From: Epiperipatus broadwayi
Taxonomy: Eukaryota; Onychophora; Udeonychophora; Euonychophora; Peripatidae
Direction of reading: 5' to 3'
Assembly (NCBI GenBank): GCA_028023455.1
Contig: JAQFVV010006231.1
Coordinates: 7,704,036 to 7,768,035 of the forward strand
DNA length: 64,000 nt
Shown here one piece after another: positions 1 through 11,101 of the stretch. Below the pieces are notes generated by a model. That model was not told the DNA's origin and did not search any database. It was given only the letters and a program-made list of their open reading frames with translations. Each line of letters starts with the position of its first letter. The stretch's first letter is position 1. A program made the translations under genes and the position numbers.

Positions 1-1550
1 AAAAAAATTCCAAGCGATCTAAGATATTTTGAATGGGGGGCAATTAGTAGAGTCAAATTTAGAGAAGTTGAAACAATAAGCAGGATGTATGTTGGTAAAG
101 TCTAGATAACAATCCAAATTTAGAAACAGAGGTGATAAAAAGTGTACACTGCTATTGTACTACTTAGACTTCTGACTCCGGCTAAAACAATATGTAAGAA
201 AAATGGAAAAACTAAATTAAATTCCCACGTGGTGCAAATGTCACAGAAACTATTAAATAAAGAGGATCCTTGATTAGCAAATAAGAACTAATGACTTATG
301 AGTGCATGATAGAGATTGGAGGAAAAATTCAAGGTGTCACGGCGGGAAAGAAGAGAGAAGAAAAAGGCAAGACGGAACGGGGGAAGGAGAAATAAATTGA
401 AAGTTGTTGAAGGCGAAATCAAGTTGAATTGTAGCGGAAAATATTATTAATTTTTTTTGCGGAGCTTCCGATGAAGTACTTGGACTTCCTAACCTACACT
501 TGTGTAATATCGTAGCCGAAATGCGTTGCTGAATCCAAAATTCGGCGGCCAAGCCGCCGAACCTTCGCACCTGGCACTGCTGATCGTCCTAGAATGCTCT
601 CAACCTCGGAGAAAATGAACTCAAGGACCACACACGCCCTGGAAGCCTCACCCAGAGCCGACATGCGGAATTAATAAAACATCGCTCAGGATCCCATTAC
701 AGTCTTCTCATCCCCAGGTAGTTATCTTTTAACATTTGCTTACACATTCATGCACCAGATAAAATACTTTAAAGTGGAGAACGATTTACAAACATTAAGT
801 ATAAAATGATTAAATTGCTAATGACCAACCGAACCACTAAAGAACTCAACCAGTATAATATGTACAATTAATACTCAGCCGAGATCTATGTAAGTTAAGA
901 CTCGCTTCCGTAATTGTGTTATCTAGACTTACTAAATTATATATCTGCATAATAATTTTATTTACCAGTTTACAAATAAATCATTCACTTAATTAATGTT
1001 TCTTTTATTGATCGCTTGGAATTTCAAATTTATTTAACCAATGTTGAATGAGTGCGGGAGTGATCTATTTTATATAGTTTGAATGGGTGCATTTAATATG
1101 TTAGTTAAACGTTAAGTATATTTATAGCATTTATAATTGTTGTACCATTCTTAGGTTAAGTTTAAGTTTTTGGGAGATTTATTTTGGGGGATATAGGGCG
1201 GGCCCAACCATGATAAGTAATGAGCGATATAGTTCGGAAATAGTGGCTGTGTTCATTTCTTGCTGTCCGCTGGAGCGATGCTTGGGCATGTTCTGTGGTA
1301 TAGTTGAGTGAGCGTGTGCACGTGCGTGGCGAGCTTGTAAAGGTTCTCCTGGCGCCTATTACTCGGATTCAATCTGAATCTAGGTATGAAACAAATAAAA
1401 CGTACGTGTACATGTGTTTGAAACTATTTGCACAAAACATTATGTAACCCCGGACGATAGAACACAGCGGGTTCGTAAAAAAGGGAATCGTCAACAGAAA
1501 AGCCAAAAGGAGGATAGTGTCCGCAGTAGCAGTAGGATTAGCGGGTTACA
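1..1550 (+). repeat. 5' LTR of Gypsy element (partial, first ~375 bp missing)
   Basis: Matches 4486-6059 over its whole length and ends in GTTACA at 1550, the inverse of the TGTAAC that starts the 3' LTR. Window base 1 corresponds to about base 4486-4488, so roughly 375 bases of this LTR lie upstream of the window. An AATAAA-type polyadenylation signal lies near 1394 (AAATAAAACG), so R/U5 is probably in the last ~200 bases. The copy contains a perfect 9-bp hairpin at 541-561 that differs from its partner LTR. Confidence 0.93.
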
Positions 1551-1552
1551 TT

Positions 1553-1572
1553 TGGCGCGTCAACGTGCGGCG
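1553..1572 (+). promoter_or_regulatory. Primer-binding site, tRNA-Lys-like
   Basis: Two bases after the LTR end the sequence reads TGGCGCGTCAACGTGCGGC. It resembles the tRNA-Lys(1,2) type PBS (TGGCGC..AACGTG.GGC) with a few changes. The position directly after the 5' LTR is what a minus-strand primer site requires. The tRNA assignment is inferred from similarity only. Confidence 0.6.
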
Positions 1573-1575
1573 AAA

Positions 1576-2625
1576 CTTATTTCAAAGTGTACCTCGCCAT
1601 ACAACAACCCCATCTTAGCCGTAAAAAAGGGTGACGGATCGATACGATTGTGCCTCGATGCCAGACAACTGAACAAGGTGACAATTCCAGATACAAACGC
1701 TCCGCCCATCATGAGCGAACTGATGACAAGATTTCAGAACAAGCGAATCTTTTCCACTATGGACTTAACAAATAGCTACTGGCAAATGAGCCTCCACCCC
1801 GACGATCGAAAATACACCACATTCAAATATAACGGACGGGCGTACCAATTTAATCGCGTGCCTTTTGGATTAAAGAATAGTGGTGCAGGCTTAGTGCATT
1901 GCCTGGACCAAACCCTATCAGATGAAGTTAAGAAATTTGTCACGATGTACGTAGACGATATCATTATAGCGTCTGAAGACATAGAGGAGCATTGTCGGCA
2001 CTTAGAAATGCTGCTCCGCGAATGTGAACAGAAGGGAATAAAAATAAACCTAAAAAAAAGCCACTTTGCGACCCAGGAAGTCAAGTTCTTGGGACATATC
2101 ATAAGCCAGGAGGGAATACGGCCGAACCCCGAAAAGATCCAGGCCATCCAAGAATTCCCTGCTCCGAAGAAGAGAAAGGATATTAAAGCATTCCTCGGAA
2201 TGTGCACCTTCTACAACAAATTTTATGAAAACTTCTCCCATGATATGGAACCCCTATTACAATTGTTAAGAAAGGAGCAAGCGTGGAGATGGGACGAGAG
2301 ACGGGAACGGAGTTTCCAGAGGGTGAAGGAAGGATTTTTAAAACAGACCATATTAGCATACCCAGACTTCGACCAGACATTTTGGGTACAGACGGACAGT
2401 AGTGACATTGGGCTAGGAGCCACGTTGTACCAAAAGGGACCGGATGGAGAACAAAGGGTGTTGGCATTCATTAGCCGACTACTCAAAGATCCCGAACGAA
2501 GATACACTGTCACCGAACGAGAAGCCCTCGCCATAGTGTGGGCTTTCAAAAAGTTCAGACAGTACCTGGTCGGATCCAAAGTAAGAGTAATTACCGACCA
2601 TCGGGAGTCTGGAGTTTCTGAATAA
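1576..2625 (+). pseudogene. pol: Gypsy pol fragment 1: reverse transcriptase and start of RNase H
   Basis: The open frame runs 1414-2625, but its first ~46 codons come from U5 and the next few from the PBS. Recognisable RT starts near 1580 (TSPYNNPILAVKK), continues through a canonical fold with the catalytic box as FVTMYVDD near 1945-1965, then enters RNase H (WVQTDSSD near 2385; TEREALAIVWAF near 2510; VITDH near 2590). The usual protease and N-terminal pol are absent. The frame ends early at 2625 because of an apparent single-base gain around 2600-2606; the downstream peptide continues in another frame. It would have made the element's cDNA, but this copy cannot do so without a working partner. 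Confidence 0.9.
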
Positions 2626-2945
2626 AAGTTTTTTGACAAATAATAGGTTAGTGAGGTGGAGCTTGGCCCTGCAGGAGTTCCAATATGAAGTGGAATATTG
2701 TAAAGGGAAGGATAACGTGATCGCGGACACACTGAGCCGTTACCCTGTGGGAACACAGCCAAATGCCGAGGCTGAGGAATTCGCGTACATCGCCGCTACT
2801 ACCAGGCGAAGCAGGGAGGGTGAGTTTAGTGCAAACAACATTCGGAGGGGTCAGAACGAGGATGAAGAATGCCAACAAATAATACGATACCTACGTGAGA
2901 GGAGGCCAAAGGCAGGGTCCGACCAGAAAAAGGAAGAGACGGGGG
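2606..2945 (+). pseudogene. pol: Gypsy pol fragment 2: RNase H C-terminus and linker (frame-shifted)
   Basis: After the frameshift the reading continues as LEFLNKSFLTNN then RLVRWSLALQEFQYEVEY and KGKDNVIADTLSRY, the standard Gypsy motif ending RNase H. The segment then runs into the linker before integrase. It is open in its own frame to 3067, but coding similarity switches frame at a run of seven G (about 2940-2947), so the part after ~2947 is a shadow. This is the second lesion in pol. Confidence 0.85.
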
Positions 2946-4042
2946 GGTCTGTTATGGAAATATCGGGACCGGTGCATTATTCTGGAAGGAATAGTCCAAA
3001 GGAAAACAGGGAATGGGAAACAAACCCGCATTGTAATACCGAAGGGAATGCGGGATCGAATGGTTGATGAGACCCATCAGGAACGTGGCCATTACGGAAC
3101 AAGCAAGACTGAGGGGTACCTTAGTAATTGGTTTTACTGGCCAGGGATGCACCACGACATTGCCAGAAGACTACGGGAGTGTGAGATTTGTGCGAGGACA
3201 AAACCGTTAAATCGGTCGAATGAAGGACCTCAGATACCGATCATCGTCCGGGAACCAAACCACACCCTGGCTATTGATTATTACGGGCCATTGCCGATGT
3301 TTGGGGGGAAGAGGTATTTGCTGGTCACATATGATTTGTGCTCCAAAATGGTCGCTGCGTACCCCATGGCCCGGGCTAATGCAAACCAGACCATCAAACT
3401 GTTGGAAACCAAACAATTTCCCATCATCGGGAAACCTAAGTGCCTTTTATCGGATCATGGCACACCATTTGTATCAAAGATGTGGAGGCGATGGGTGAAC
3501 AAAACTGGGATCAAACATCATATGACGTCTATCCGGAACCCGCAGAGTAACCCATGCGAGCGGGTGATGCGGGAGTTGGGGCGGCTATTCCGCGTGTACA
3601 CTGCAGGAGATCATCGGAAATGGGTTCGGGAGATTCCCCGGATTACTGAAATGATCAATACCTCAAAGAATGAGTCCACTGGACTTGAACCAAGTCGACT
3701 CCATTATGGACGACCTATACCGTATCCTTACAAGGATAGACCCTCGATCCGAACAGGAAGAGTTGATCGAAAACATGACAACCAGATAGCATTACGGAGA
3801 TTGGAACATATGGGGGAAAAGCGAAGGCAGACCAATAGGCCAATCCGAAACACGTTCACTGTGGGAGACAGAGTTATGGTAAGAGCAAATCCGGTCAGTC
3901 GACCGGAACAGCACATATTCAAGAAATTCCTCGACATCTATGAGGGCCCATATGAAATCGTCGGGGCATATGGGAATAATGCCTTTGTACTGGGCCAAGG
4001 AAAGGGAACATTTAATGCGAGGGCACTGAAGAGGGCCGAATA
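2946..4042 (+). pseudogene. pol: Gypsy pol fragment 3: integrase
   Basis: The frame (open 2895-4042) carries an HHCC zinc-binding module near 3075-3200 (HQERGHYG ... CEICART) and a DDE core: Asp in LAIDYYGPLP near 3275, Asp in LLSDHGTPF near 3450, Glu in NPQSNPCERVMREL near 3560. The C-terminal domain ends in a typical chromodomain-less tail (GDRVMVRAN ... GPYEIVGAYG). The frame stops at 4042, about 55 bp before the PPT. The domain looks intact in itself, but it is separated from RT by frameshifts. Sequence style (SNPCERVMRELGRLFR) is reminiscent of arthropod Gypsy elements; that is an impression from memory. Confidence 0.88.
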
Positions 4043-4096
4043 ACTTGGCTCCTTCTCAGAGCTAAAATCCGCAATCCTCGGATTTTACTCTACACC

Positions 4097-4109
4097 AGGC
4101 GGGAAGATA
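4097..4109 (+). promoter_or_regulatory. Polypurine tract (plus-strand primer)
   Basis: AGGCGGGAAGATA lies immediately before the TGTAAC that starts the 3' LTR. A short purine run at this exact place is the expected plus-strand priming site of an LTR retrotransposon. Confidence 0.75.
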
Positions 4110-6059
4110 TGTAACGGAATAGCGTTACATAGGGCTTGAACCTAGGAAAGTTAAATATATATTAACGACGAAATAAATGACAGGTACAAAACTTTTTTAA
4201 AAAAAAAGCGATCTTGTTTTAAGAATAAACGAGAAACAGCCGTGTCTAAAGCAGATCGCAGCTATACATGAGTACCTGTCAGATTTATTGAAATAAAATT
4301 AAAAGAGTTTTTATTTTGTGAGGAATTAATTTATTATAATCATTATTTGTCAAGTTTGCTTTTTTTGTTATTTCATTTTAAAAGAAAAAGAGAATGTTCG
4401 AGAACAAATTAGAAAATTTATTAAATCATTTTGAACAAAAAGAAAAAAAAAATAATAAGTAAATTAATTAATCTGCAATAGGTAAAAAAAAATTCCAAGC
4501 GATCTAAGATATTTTGAATGGGGGGCAATTAGTAGAGTCAAATTTAGAGAAGTTGAAACAATAAGCAGGATGTATGTTGGTAAAGTCTAGATAACAATCC
4601 AAATTTAGAAACAGAGGTGATAAAAAGTGTACACTGCTATTGTACTACTTAGACTTCTGACTCCGGCTAAAACAATATGTAAGAAAAATGGAAAAACTAA
4701 ATTAAATTCCCACGTGGTGCAAATGTCACAGAAACTATTAAATAAAGAGGATCCTTGATTAGCAAATAAGAACTAATGACTTATGAGTGCATGATAGAGA
4801 TTGGAGGAAAAATTCAAGGTGTCACGGCGGGAAAGAAGAGAGAAGAAAAAGGCAAGACGGAACGGGGGAGGAGAAATAAATTGAAAGTTGTTGAAGGCGA
4901 AATCAAGTTGAATTGTAGCGGAAAGTATTATTAATTTTTTTTGCGGAGCTTCCGATTAAGTACTTGGACTTCCTAACCTACACTTGTGTAATATCGTAGC
5001 CGAAATGCGTTGCTGAATCCAAAATTCGCGGCTTGGCCGCCGAACCTTCGCACCTGGCACTGCTGATCGTCCTAGAATGCTCTCAACCTCGGAGAAAATG
5101 AACTCAAGGACCACACACGCCCTGGAAGCCTCACCCAGAGCCGACATGCGGAATTAATAAAACATCGCTCAGGATCCCATTACAGTCTTCTCATCCCCAG
5201 GTAGTTATCTTTTAACATTTGCTTACACATTCATGCACCAGATAAAATACTTTAAAGTGGAGAACGATTTACAAACATTAAGTATAAAATGATTAAATTG
5301 CTAATGACCAACCGAACAACTAAAGAACTCAACCAGTATAATATGTACAATTAATACTCAGCCGAGATCTATGTAAGTTAAGACTCGCTTCCGTAATTGT
5401 GTTATCTAGACTTACTAAATAATATATCTGCATAATAATTTTATTTACCCAGTTTACAAATAAATCATTCACTTAATTAATGTTTCTTTTATTGATCGCT
5501 TGGAATTTCAAATTTATTTATCCAATGTTGAATGAGTGCGGGAGTGATCTATTTTATATAATTTGAATGGGTGCATTTAATATGTTAGTTAAACGTTAAG
5601 TATATTTATAGCATTTATAATTGTCGTACCATTCTTAGGTTAAGTTTAAGTTTTGGGAGATTTATTTTGGGGGATATAGGGCGGGCCCAACCATGATAAA
5701 GGTATGTCAATAGTGTGTTAAGAGTAATGAGCGATATAGTTCGGAAATAGTGGCTGTGTTCATTTCTTGCTGTCCGCTGGAGCGATGCTTGGGCATGTTC
5801 TGTGGTATAGTTGAGTGAGCGTGTGCACGTGCGTGGCGAGCTTGTAAAGGTTCTCCTGGCGCCTATTACTCGGATTCAATCTGAATCTAGGTATGAAACA
5901 AATAAAACGTACGTGTATATGTGTTTGAAACTATTTGCACAAAACATTATGTAACCCCGGACGACAGAACACAGCGGGTTCGTAAAAAAAAGGGAATCGT
6001 CAACAGAAAAGCCAAAAGGAGAATAGTGTCCGCAGTAGCAGTAGGACTAGCGGGTTACA
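4110..6059 (+). repeat. 3' LTR of Gypsy element, 1950 bp
   Basis: Starts TGTAACG and ends GTTACA, a good terminal inverted pair; the first 20 bases are a small palindrome (TGTAACG-6 nt-CGTTACA, 4110-4129). From 4486 it duplicates 1-1550 with scattered substitutions. Relative to the 5' LTR it has a ~23-bp extra segment near 5699-5722 and an inverted hairpin loop at 5025-5044. The sequence after 6059 has no homology to the internal region, confirming the boundary. Confidence 0.92.
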
Positions 6060-6234
6060 ATATATAAAAAACTACAAAAAGTGAGATTTTTATATAAAGT
6101 TTAGAGAATAAATTGGCTGTATATTATAAATGTTTTAAATTATCAAGATAACTGTCTGCAATACTAATAATATTTACTGGCATATATGTAGCTCACTGCC
6201 ATATTTACTTATTCTTAAATATATATTTTTAATG

Positions 6235-7295
6235 TAATCATCAGATCATTTTTACCCTTTATTAATACACTGCATGATGAAGATCTCCAAGTTTAATCCA
6301 TTATCTTTGATGTTAACATCTCACTTCCACAAAAGACTATCAAACTTTATTTTATCTACTCATCTCACATATGGTCTCATCTATGTCTTTATACAGTTTC
6401 TTAGGATCCAATTTAAAACTTCAACTGTTAATGTATTATCTCTTCTAGCAATATGTCCTGTGAAGCTTCTTTTCAGTTTCTTAATTCTTTTAATCATAAC
6501 CATGATGCCTGATAGTTTCCTCACTGATGTATTTCATTTTTGATCTTTTTTGCTTCTAACATATATCTTTCCATACTTGCTTGAGTGATCTGAAGGTTCT
6601 CACTTCTGTTAACTGTCCAAGTCTCAGATTTGTAAGTAAGAATTGATAAAACATATCTATTAAATATGTTCATTTTCAAACATTTGGCATATTTTCTTTT
6701 AATATCAAATTATTTCTATCAAAAGTACTCCATCCAAGTTTAATTCTATGACTACTTTCAAGCATTATGTTTCCACATTTATTAATAATCTGACCAAGGT
6801 ATTTGTAGTTGTTAACTTCTGATTCATAATTGTCAATTTTTATTGTCTTGTTTAATCTTTTTAGCATTTATATTTAGTCTTACTTTCTCTGATATTTTTT
6901 TTGTACCATTTCCTGAAACACTGAAGCATTATTTGCAAAAACAACCACATCATCTGCGAAATCTATATAACTCAAATAATTTTCATTTATTTTTACTCTC
7001 TTTGCTTTTCATTTTAATTCAAAAAATATTTATTGTAAAATTGCTGTAAAACTTTTGAAGATATGAAATCACACAGTCACACACCCTTCTCACTGTTAAT
7101 CTTTTTAATATAACCATGGAGTTAATTAATGCTGTTGAATTTTGATATTTTTCAGAATATGAAAATATCCCAGATCTATTTCTTGGTGATCCAACATTTA
7201 AATTACAGTAGAATTGCTTATAGAATTAAATGCCTTTTTATAATATAAAAATCCAAAGCATAATGGCAGTTCATATTCATTGATTCTTTGTATAA
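6235..7295 (-). mobile_element. 5'-truncated RTE-clade LINE fragment
   Basis: On the minus strand the peptide near 6867-6680 (YLGQIINKCGN ... HRIKLGWSTF) matches the RT C-terminal region of the RTE copy at 41200-41300. The order continues through the tail region to a TGATGA-rich 3' end near 6240. The upstream part (to ~7295) still shows the RT motif A neighbourhood with a mutated EWINEYELPL counterpart. It is interrupted by many stops and frameshifts, so it is a dead partial copy. A short AAT/GAT simple repeat (7290-7332) follows at its truncated 5' side. Confidence 0.75.
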
Positions 7296-7739
7296 TAATA
7301 ACAATAATGATGATGATAATAACAACAATCTCAATTCCTCCATATTTCCAATATTTATCCAATATATCAAAATATGGATAATAGGTTATATTATTTCTCT
7401 CTTAATTTGTTGAAATTATATTAATTATTTGGAAGAGGAAATTATTATTAAAAATAATTGTTTATATTTAAAGTTATTTTGTTAGGTATGTGAATGATTG
7501 TTTGTTTCTAGTTGAGAATGATAAATTGAAAAAGTTGGTAAATGAGTTTAATGAGTTTAATTGTTTTGATCCTTCTATAAGATAAGTAGTAAAAGGAGGG
7601 GGAGTTAAAAGTTTTAGATTTATTAGTAATTAGAAATGCAAAGACTAATTGTTTGGTATGCAGTCATTATGTTAAGAGTAAAGAGTTATGGTCTAATTAA
7701 ATCTGATAGCTATCAATCTGTATCTCATAAAGTAGTTTC
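7296..7739. other. AT-rich spacer with simple repeat
   Basis: Contains an imperfect trinucleotide run (AATAAT...GATGATGATAATAAC, 7290-7332) and otherwise AT-rich sequence. I see no gene or further element; part of the end may be 3' flank of the LINE that follows. Confidence 0.5.
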
Positions 7740-7892
7740 AATAATAATTTATTATTTCTAATGTATACAGTGATGTGTAATCATACAATTGGGGTTTACA
7801 TTGTTGTTCTAACTATCTTGTTATTTCCATTTGGGTTCTGATGAGTCTATGTTGTCCAATATGGTGTGAACATTAGATCTTTCACATATTTG

Positions 7893-10800
7893 TTATCTGA
7901 GTGTTAGCCCCCCCCCCCAAATGTTTTCGACGATGCCAGGAGTTGGTCTCTCTCTTCTGATTTTAATCATTGTTTTGGAAAAAATCTGTTTTATATTAGG
8001 TTGTGGGTGTTCCATGATTAGTTTACAACGTGTAACCCATATGGCATAGTTCAAAAACACTGAGAGATGTATTATTGGATAGGTTTTAGTATTGATACTA
8101 TCTTTCAGAGATGAGATCAGTTGGAAATCTATCTTGGTGTTGGAGAGTATGATTTCTCGGATCACTCTGAATCCCATACATTGTGAGAAAAGGTGTTCCA
8201 ATGTCTTATCGCCATTCATGCAAATGCTGCAAGTAGGGTCTATGTTGTGATCACGTTTGTAAAAGAGGCAGTGATTAGTAGGTAGTCCATTAATGTTGTA
8301 TTTAATGAGGAAGTCTAGGTACTTGGCCTCTAGACTCCATCTTTTAAAGTTGGATACCAGTTTCTGATTATTGTAATAAAATGTGTTGATTATAGGATGT
8401 AAGATTGGATGGAGGATTGTGTATGCTTGCCATAATGATATTTTAGAATGAATGTGGAGTCATTTATTGGGCAGTGCTGTTTGATAAAGCTTGTGTTTAT
8501 AGTGATTCATGTTTGTCTGTCTGGTGGGGGTCAGTCAGTGGGTGTTATCTTTTGAAGGAAAGTTTTTTTGGAGAATTGTGTTAAAACCATATGATGCTAC
8601 CAAGTTGTGTATGACATTATGGGTTTTTTGGTAAATCAATGCCTGAATGGAGTGGAGAGCAAGGCCATTTAGCTTTCTTGGTCGCTGAGTGCCTTTGAGG
8701 CTGATCATGACCATTTTACCTTTCCAGAAAAGCCTTGAGCACAAGCCATTTATTTTATTTATGAAGCTTTTGTTGCAAAGTATGCTATTTTTGGCATCAC
8801 ATTCATGATAATTAGTGCTACCTTGCCAGGGAGGGAAAGGTAGACTTGTGACAAGGAAGTGATGAATTTGTTTGTTGTTTCTAGGATGTTATCCTGAATC
8901 TCTTTGGTCATTGCTGTAGTAGATTTGAATATGGAAAACCCAAGATATCTCTGTGGCTTGGCAGAGAAGAGGGTGTTAATTTTCCTTCCTGAAACAATTT
9001 GCCAGGAGGCAGACTTGCTTGGGTTGAATTGCAGCCTGTATTTCTCAGTATAGCAGCTTAATATTGTTTGTAGCAAAGGAATATGTTTTCTTGATGGTAG
9101 GAATATCATTACATCATCCATGTAGGCAAACGTGTTGAATTCTCTGCTTAAATTGGGTATAAAAAGATCTGGTAGATTTTTTTCCAAATCCATCAGGAGA
9201 TATTTATATATGCTATGAAGCATAGGGCACTGAGGGGGGAACCCTGAGGGAGAGCTTAGTGTCGGTTTAAATCTGGAGGTGATGTTACCATCCATAGTGA
9301 TAAAAATTTCCCTGTTGTATAGTAAATTGCTTATGATCTGGACAGCAGTTGCAGGAACATCATATTCGGCCAAAATATTTAAGAGTATGTCTATATGTAC
9401 CGAGTCAAAGGCTGTAGCAATGTCCAGTTGAATAGCCATCGGCCCTGACTTCCGGTGGATTCTGACATAGTCAATGATGGAGATTATGTTGCCTATTGCA
9501 TGTGCAGTAGAGGATCCCTTCTTGGCATATTGGTTGTTAGATATGTGCTTTAAGACATTTGGTTGGATGAGGTCTTTGATCATGGACTCTACTATTTTAA
9601 TTAGCAGGGGTGTCATGGAAATAGGTCTGATGTTTGAGAGATCCATAACCTGATTTTTTTTTTTTTATAAATGGAACTAGCGCCACTGGGTAAAGGTTAG
9701 GTATCACTCTATTACCAGTTGCTAGGTAATCCACCATCTTCTTCATTATAGGAATTGCAAATTGATTGAGGTGTAGTATTAGGAATCCGGGAATCCTATG
9801 TAATCCAGGATGTACACCATCTGGAAGGGAAGATATTTTCTGTTGGAGTAGGTTTTCTGTGATCCTATGTGGTGCCTGTGGATCAACTTAAGACCAGGAT
9901 TGTGTGCCATTGAAGATTGCGGTTTGCATTCTTTGCCGGAAGTGTTCTTTTATTGTGTTCATATAGATGTTCCCAGTAAGGTTTTCCCGTCTGCAATGAT
10001 GGAGGTGGGAGTGGTTTTGTTATTTTTTCCTCCAAGTGCCCATCTCAAGTAGCCTTTTGTCCAGTGATGTTGTGATAAATAGCATTTGGCTCTCCTAATG
10101 GATAGGTATTCTGCCAGGGATTTTTGTCTTGATCGGTATAGGTTTATAAGACTATATATATCTTGTGTTTTGATAGGTTGACTTTGGAGCATCTGAAGCT
10201 GATTCTCTATTTGTAGAAGATCTCTGAAGAGGCCATTAGGGCCTTTGACTTTCATGGTGTGGTGTTTTAATATTGTCTGTAGGATGCCTATAAATGAAAA
10301 CCAGGCTTCTTCAGCTGGTCTTGAAAGGATATTGATTTTGTGAAAATATATATAAGATTTGGACACTATGGCCTCTGTCATGTTTGATTTTGTTACCATC
10401 CGCATGGTTTTGTGAAGAGCCTCTGGGGTTGGGAGGCCAGCCATGGTTTCAAGAGTAACTACAATGGCCATATGGTCCGAAAACAAAACCGGTAAAAGTT
10501 TTGCATTTAGATGAAAATGTAAATCTGGTGAATAATATAATAGGTCTATTAGGGTTTGGTGGGATTTGGTGTAAAAGGAGTAGGATCCGGGAGGAAGGAA
10601 TCCTTCCCCACACATCAAGTTTCTATTTATCAGTGGAAGAAATTTTAGGTTAAAGCGACCATATGTGGTGTTAAAATCTCCCAATATAAGTAAAGAGCCT
10701 GATTTGTTGCTAAGGATAGCATTTAAAATCTGAATGATTTTGTGATAGATAGTAGAATTGTTTGAAGTGTATATATAAGCTAGATTTATGCTGTAGCCCC

Positions 10801-11101
10801 AATAGTCTATTTCTAATAAGATTAAGTTGTTATCCAAATAGAGAATACAGAATTTGTTTGGAGGAAATTTTTTGTTAATTAATACTCCAACCCCTCCAGC
10901 TGCTGAATGTCCAACTGAAAATTTAGTGAAGCCCATAGTGGCAATTAATGTTTCTATTTTAGTGTCAGTGTTATTATGGAATTTGGTTTCCCCCATTAGA
11001 AGGATGTGGGGAGAGTTAATGCTTATCCAATTTCTAATTGCGTGAGCACGGGCCAATGAGTTGAGGCCATGGACATTAATCCCTGCAATTTTATAGTTCA
11101 T
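7893..11101 (-). pseudogene. LINE ORF2: endonuclease, reverse transcriptase, zinc knuckle (disrupted)
   Basis: The probable ATG is at 11101-11099 (MNYKIAGINVHGLN), overlapping the ORF1 stop by about 11 bases. The endonuclease covers ~11090-10450, with GETKFHN (catalytic Glu), LLILGDFNTTYG and FSDHMAIVV. The frame is open to 9959, then resumes after a frameshift near there. RT spans ~9660-8760, with RPISMTPLL, motif A AIQLDIATAFDSV, a changed motif B (PSGFPPQCPML) and motif C FAYMDDVMIF. After a stop at 8759 a further frame has FWKGKMVMISLKG, and the last piece ends in a zinc knuckle (CSICMNGDKTLEHLFSQC near 8235-8185). Roughly 1,070 codons in total, a normal ORF2 size. Breaks: near 9959-9650 (including a T15 run), 8759 and between 8535 and 8220. 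Confidence 0.85.

Larger units (their letters stand above)
1..6059 (+). mobile_element. Ty3/Gypsy LTR retrotransposon, gag/protease-deleted, 5' end outside window
   Basis: A long direct repeat (1-1550 and 4486-6059) flanks a pol region in the order RT, RNase H, integrase, which is the Ty3/Gypsy order. The 3' LTR begins TGTAAC at 4110 just after a purine tract and both LTRs end GTTACA. A PBS-like site follows the 5' LTR at once. No gag or protease lies between PBS and RT, so at least one large internal deletion has occurred. Pol is further broken by two frameshifts. The high identity of the LTRs suggests a fairly recent insertion. The 5' target site lies outside the window, so the target duplication cannot be tested. 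Confidence 0.93.

Noticed and set aside
337-570. 77-codon minus-strand ORF in the 5' LTR (partner 4956-5147 in the 3' LTR)
   Set aside because: The frame differs between the two LTR copies because of the hairpin variation and has no conserved domain; LTR background.
1776-2762. Several minus-strand ORFs (for example 1776-2207, 2223-2762) opposite Gypsy pol
   Set aside because: Antisense shadows of the RT/RNase H coding region.
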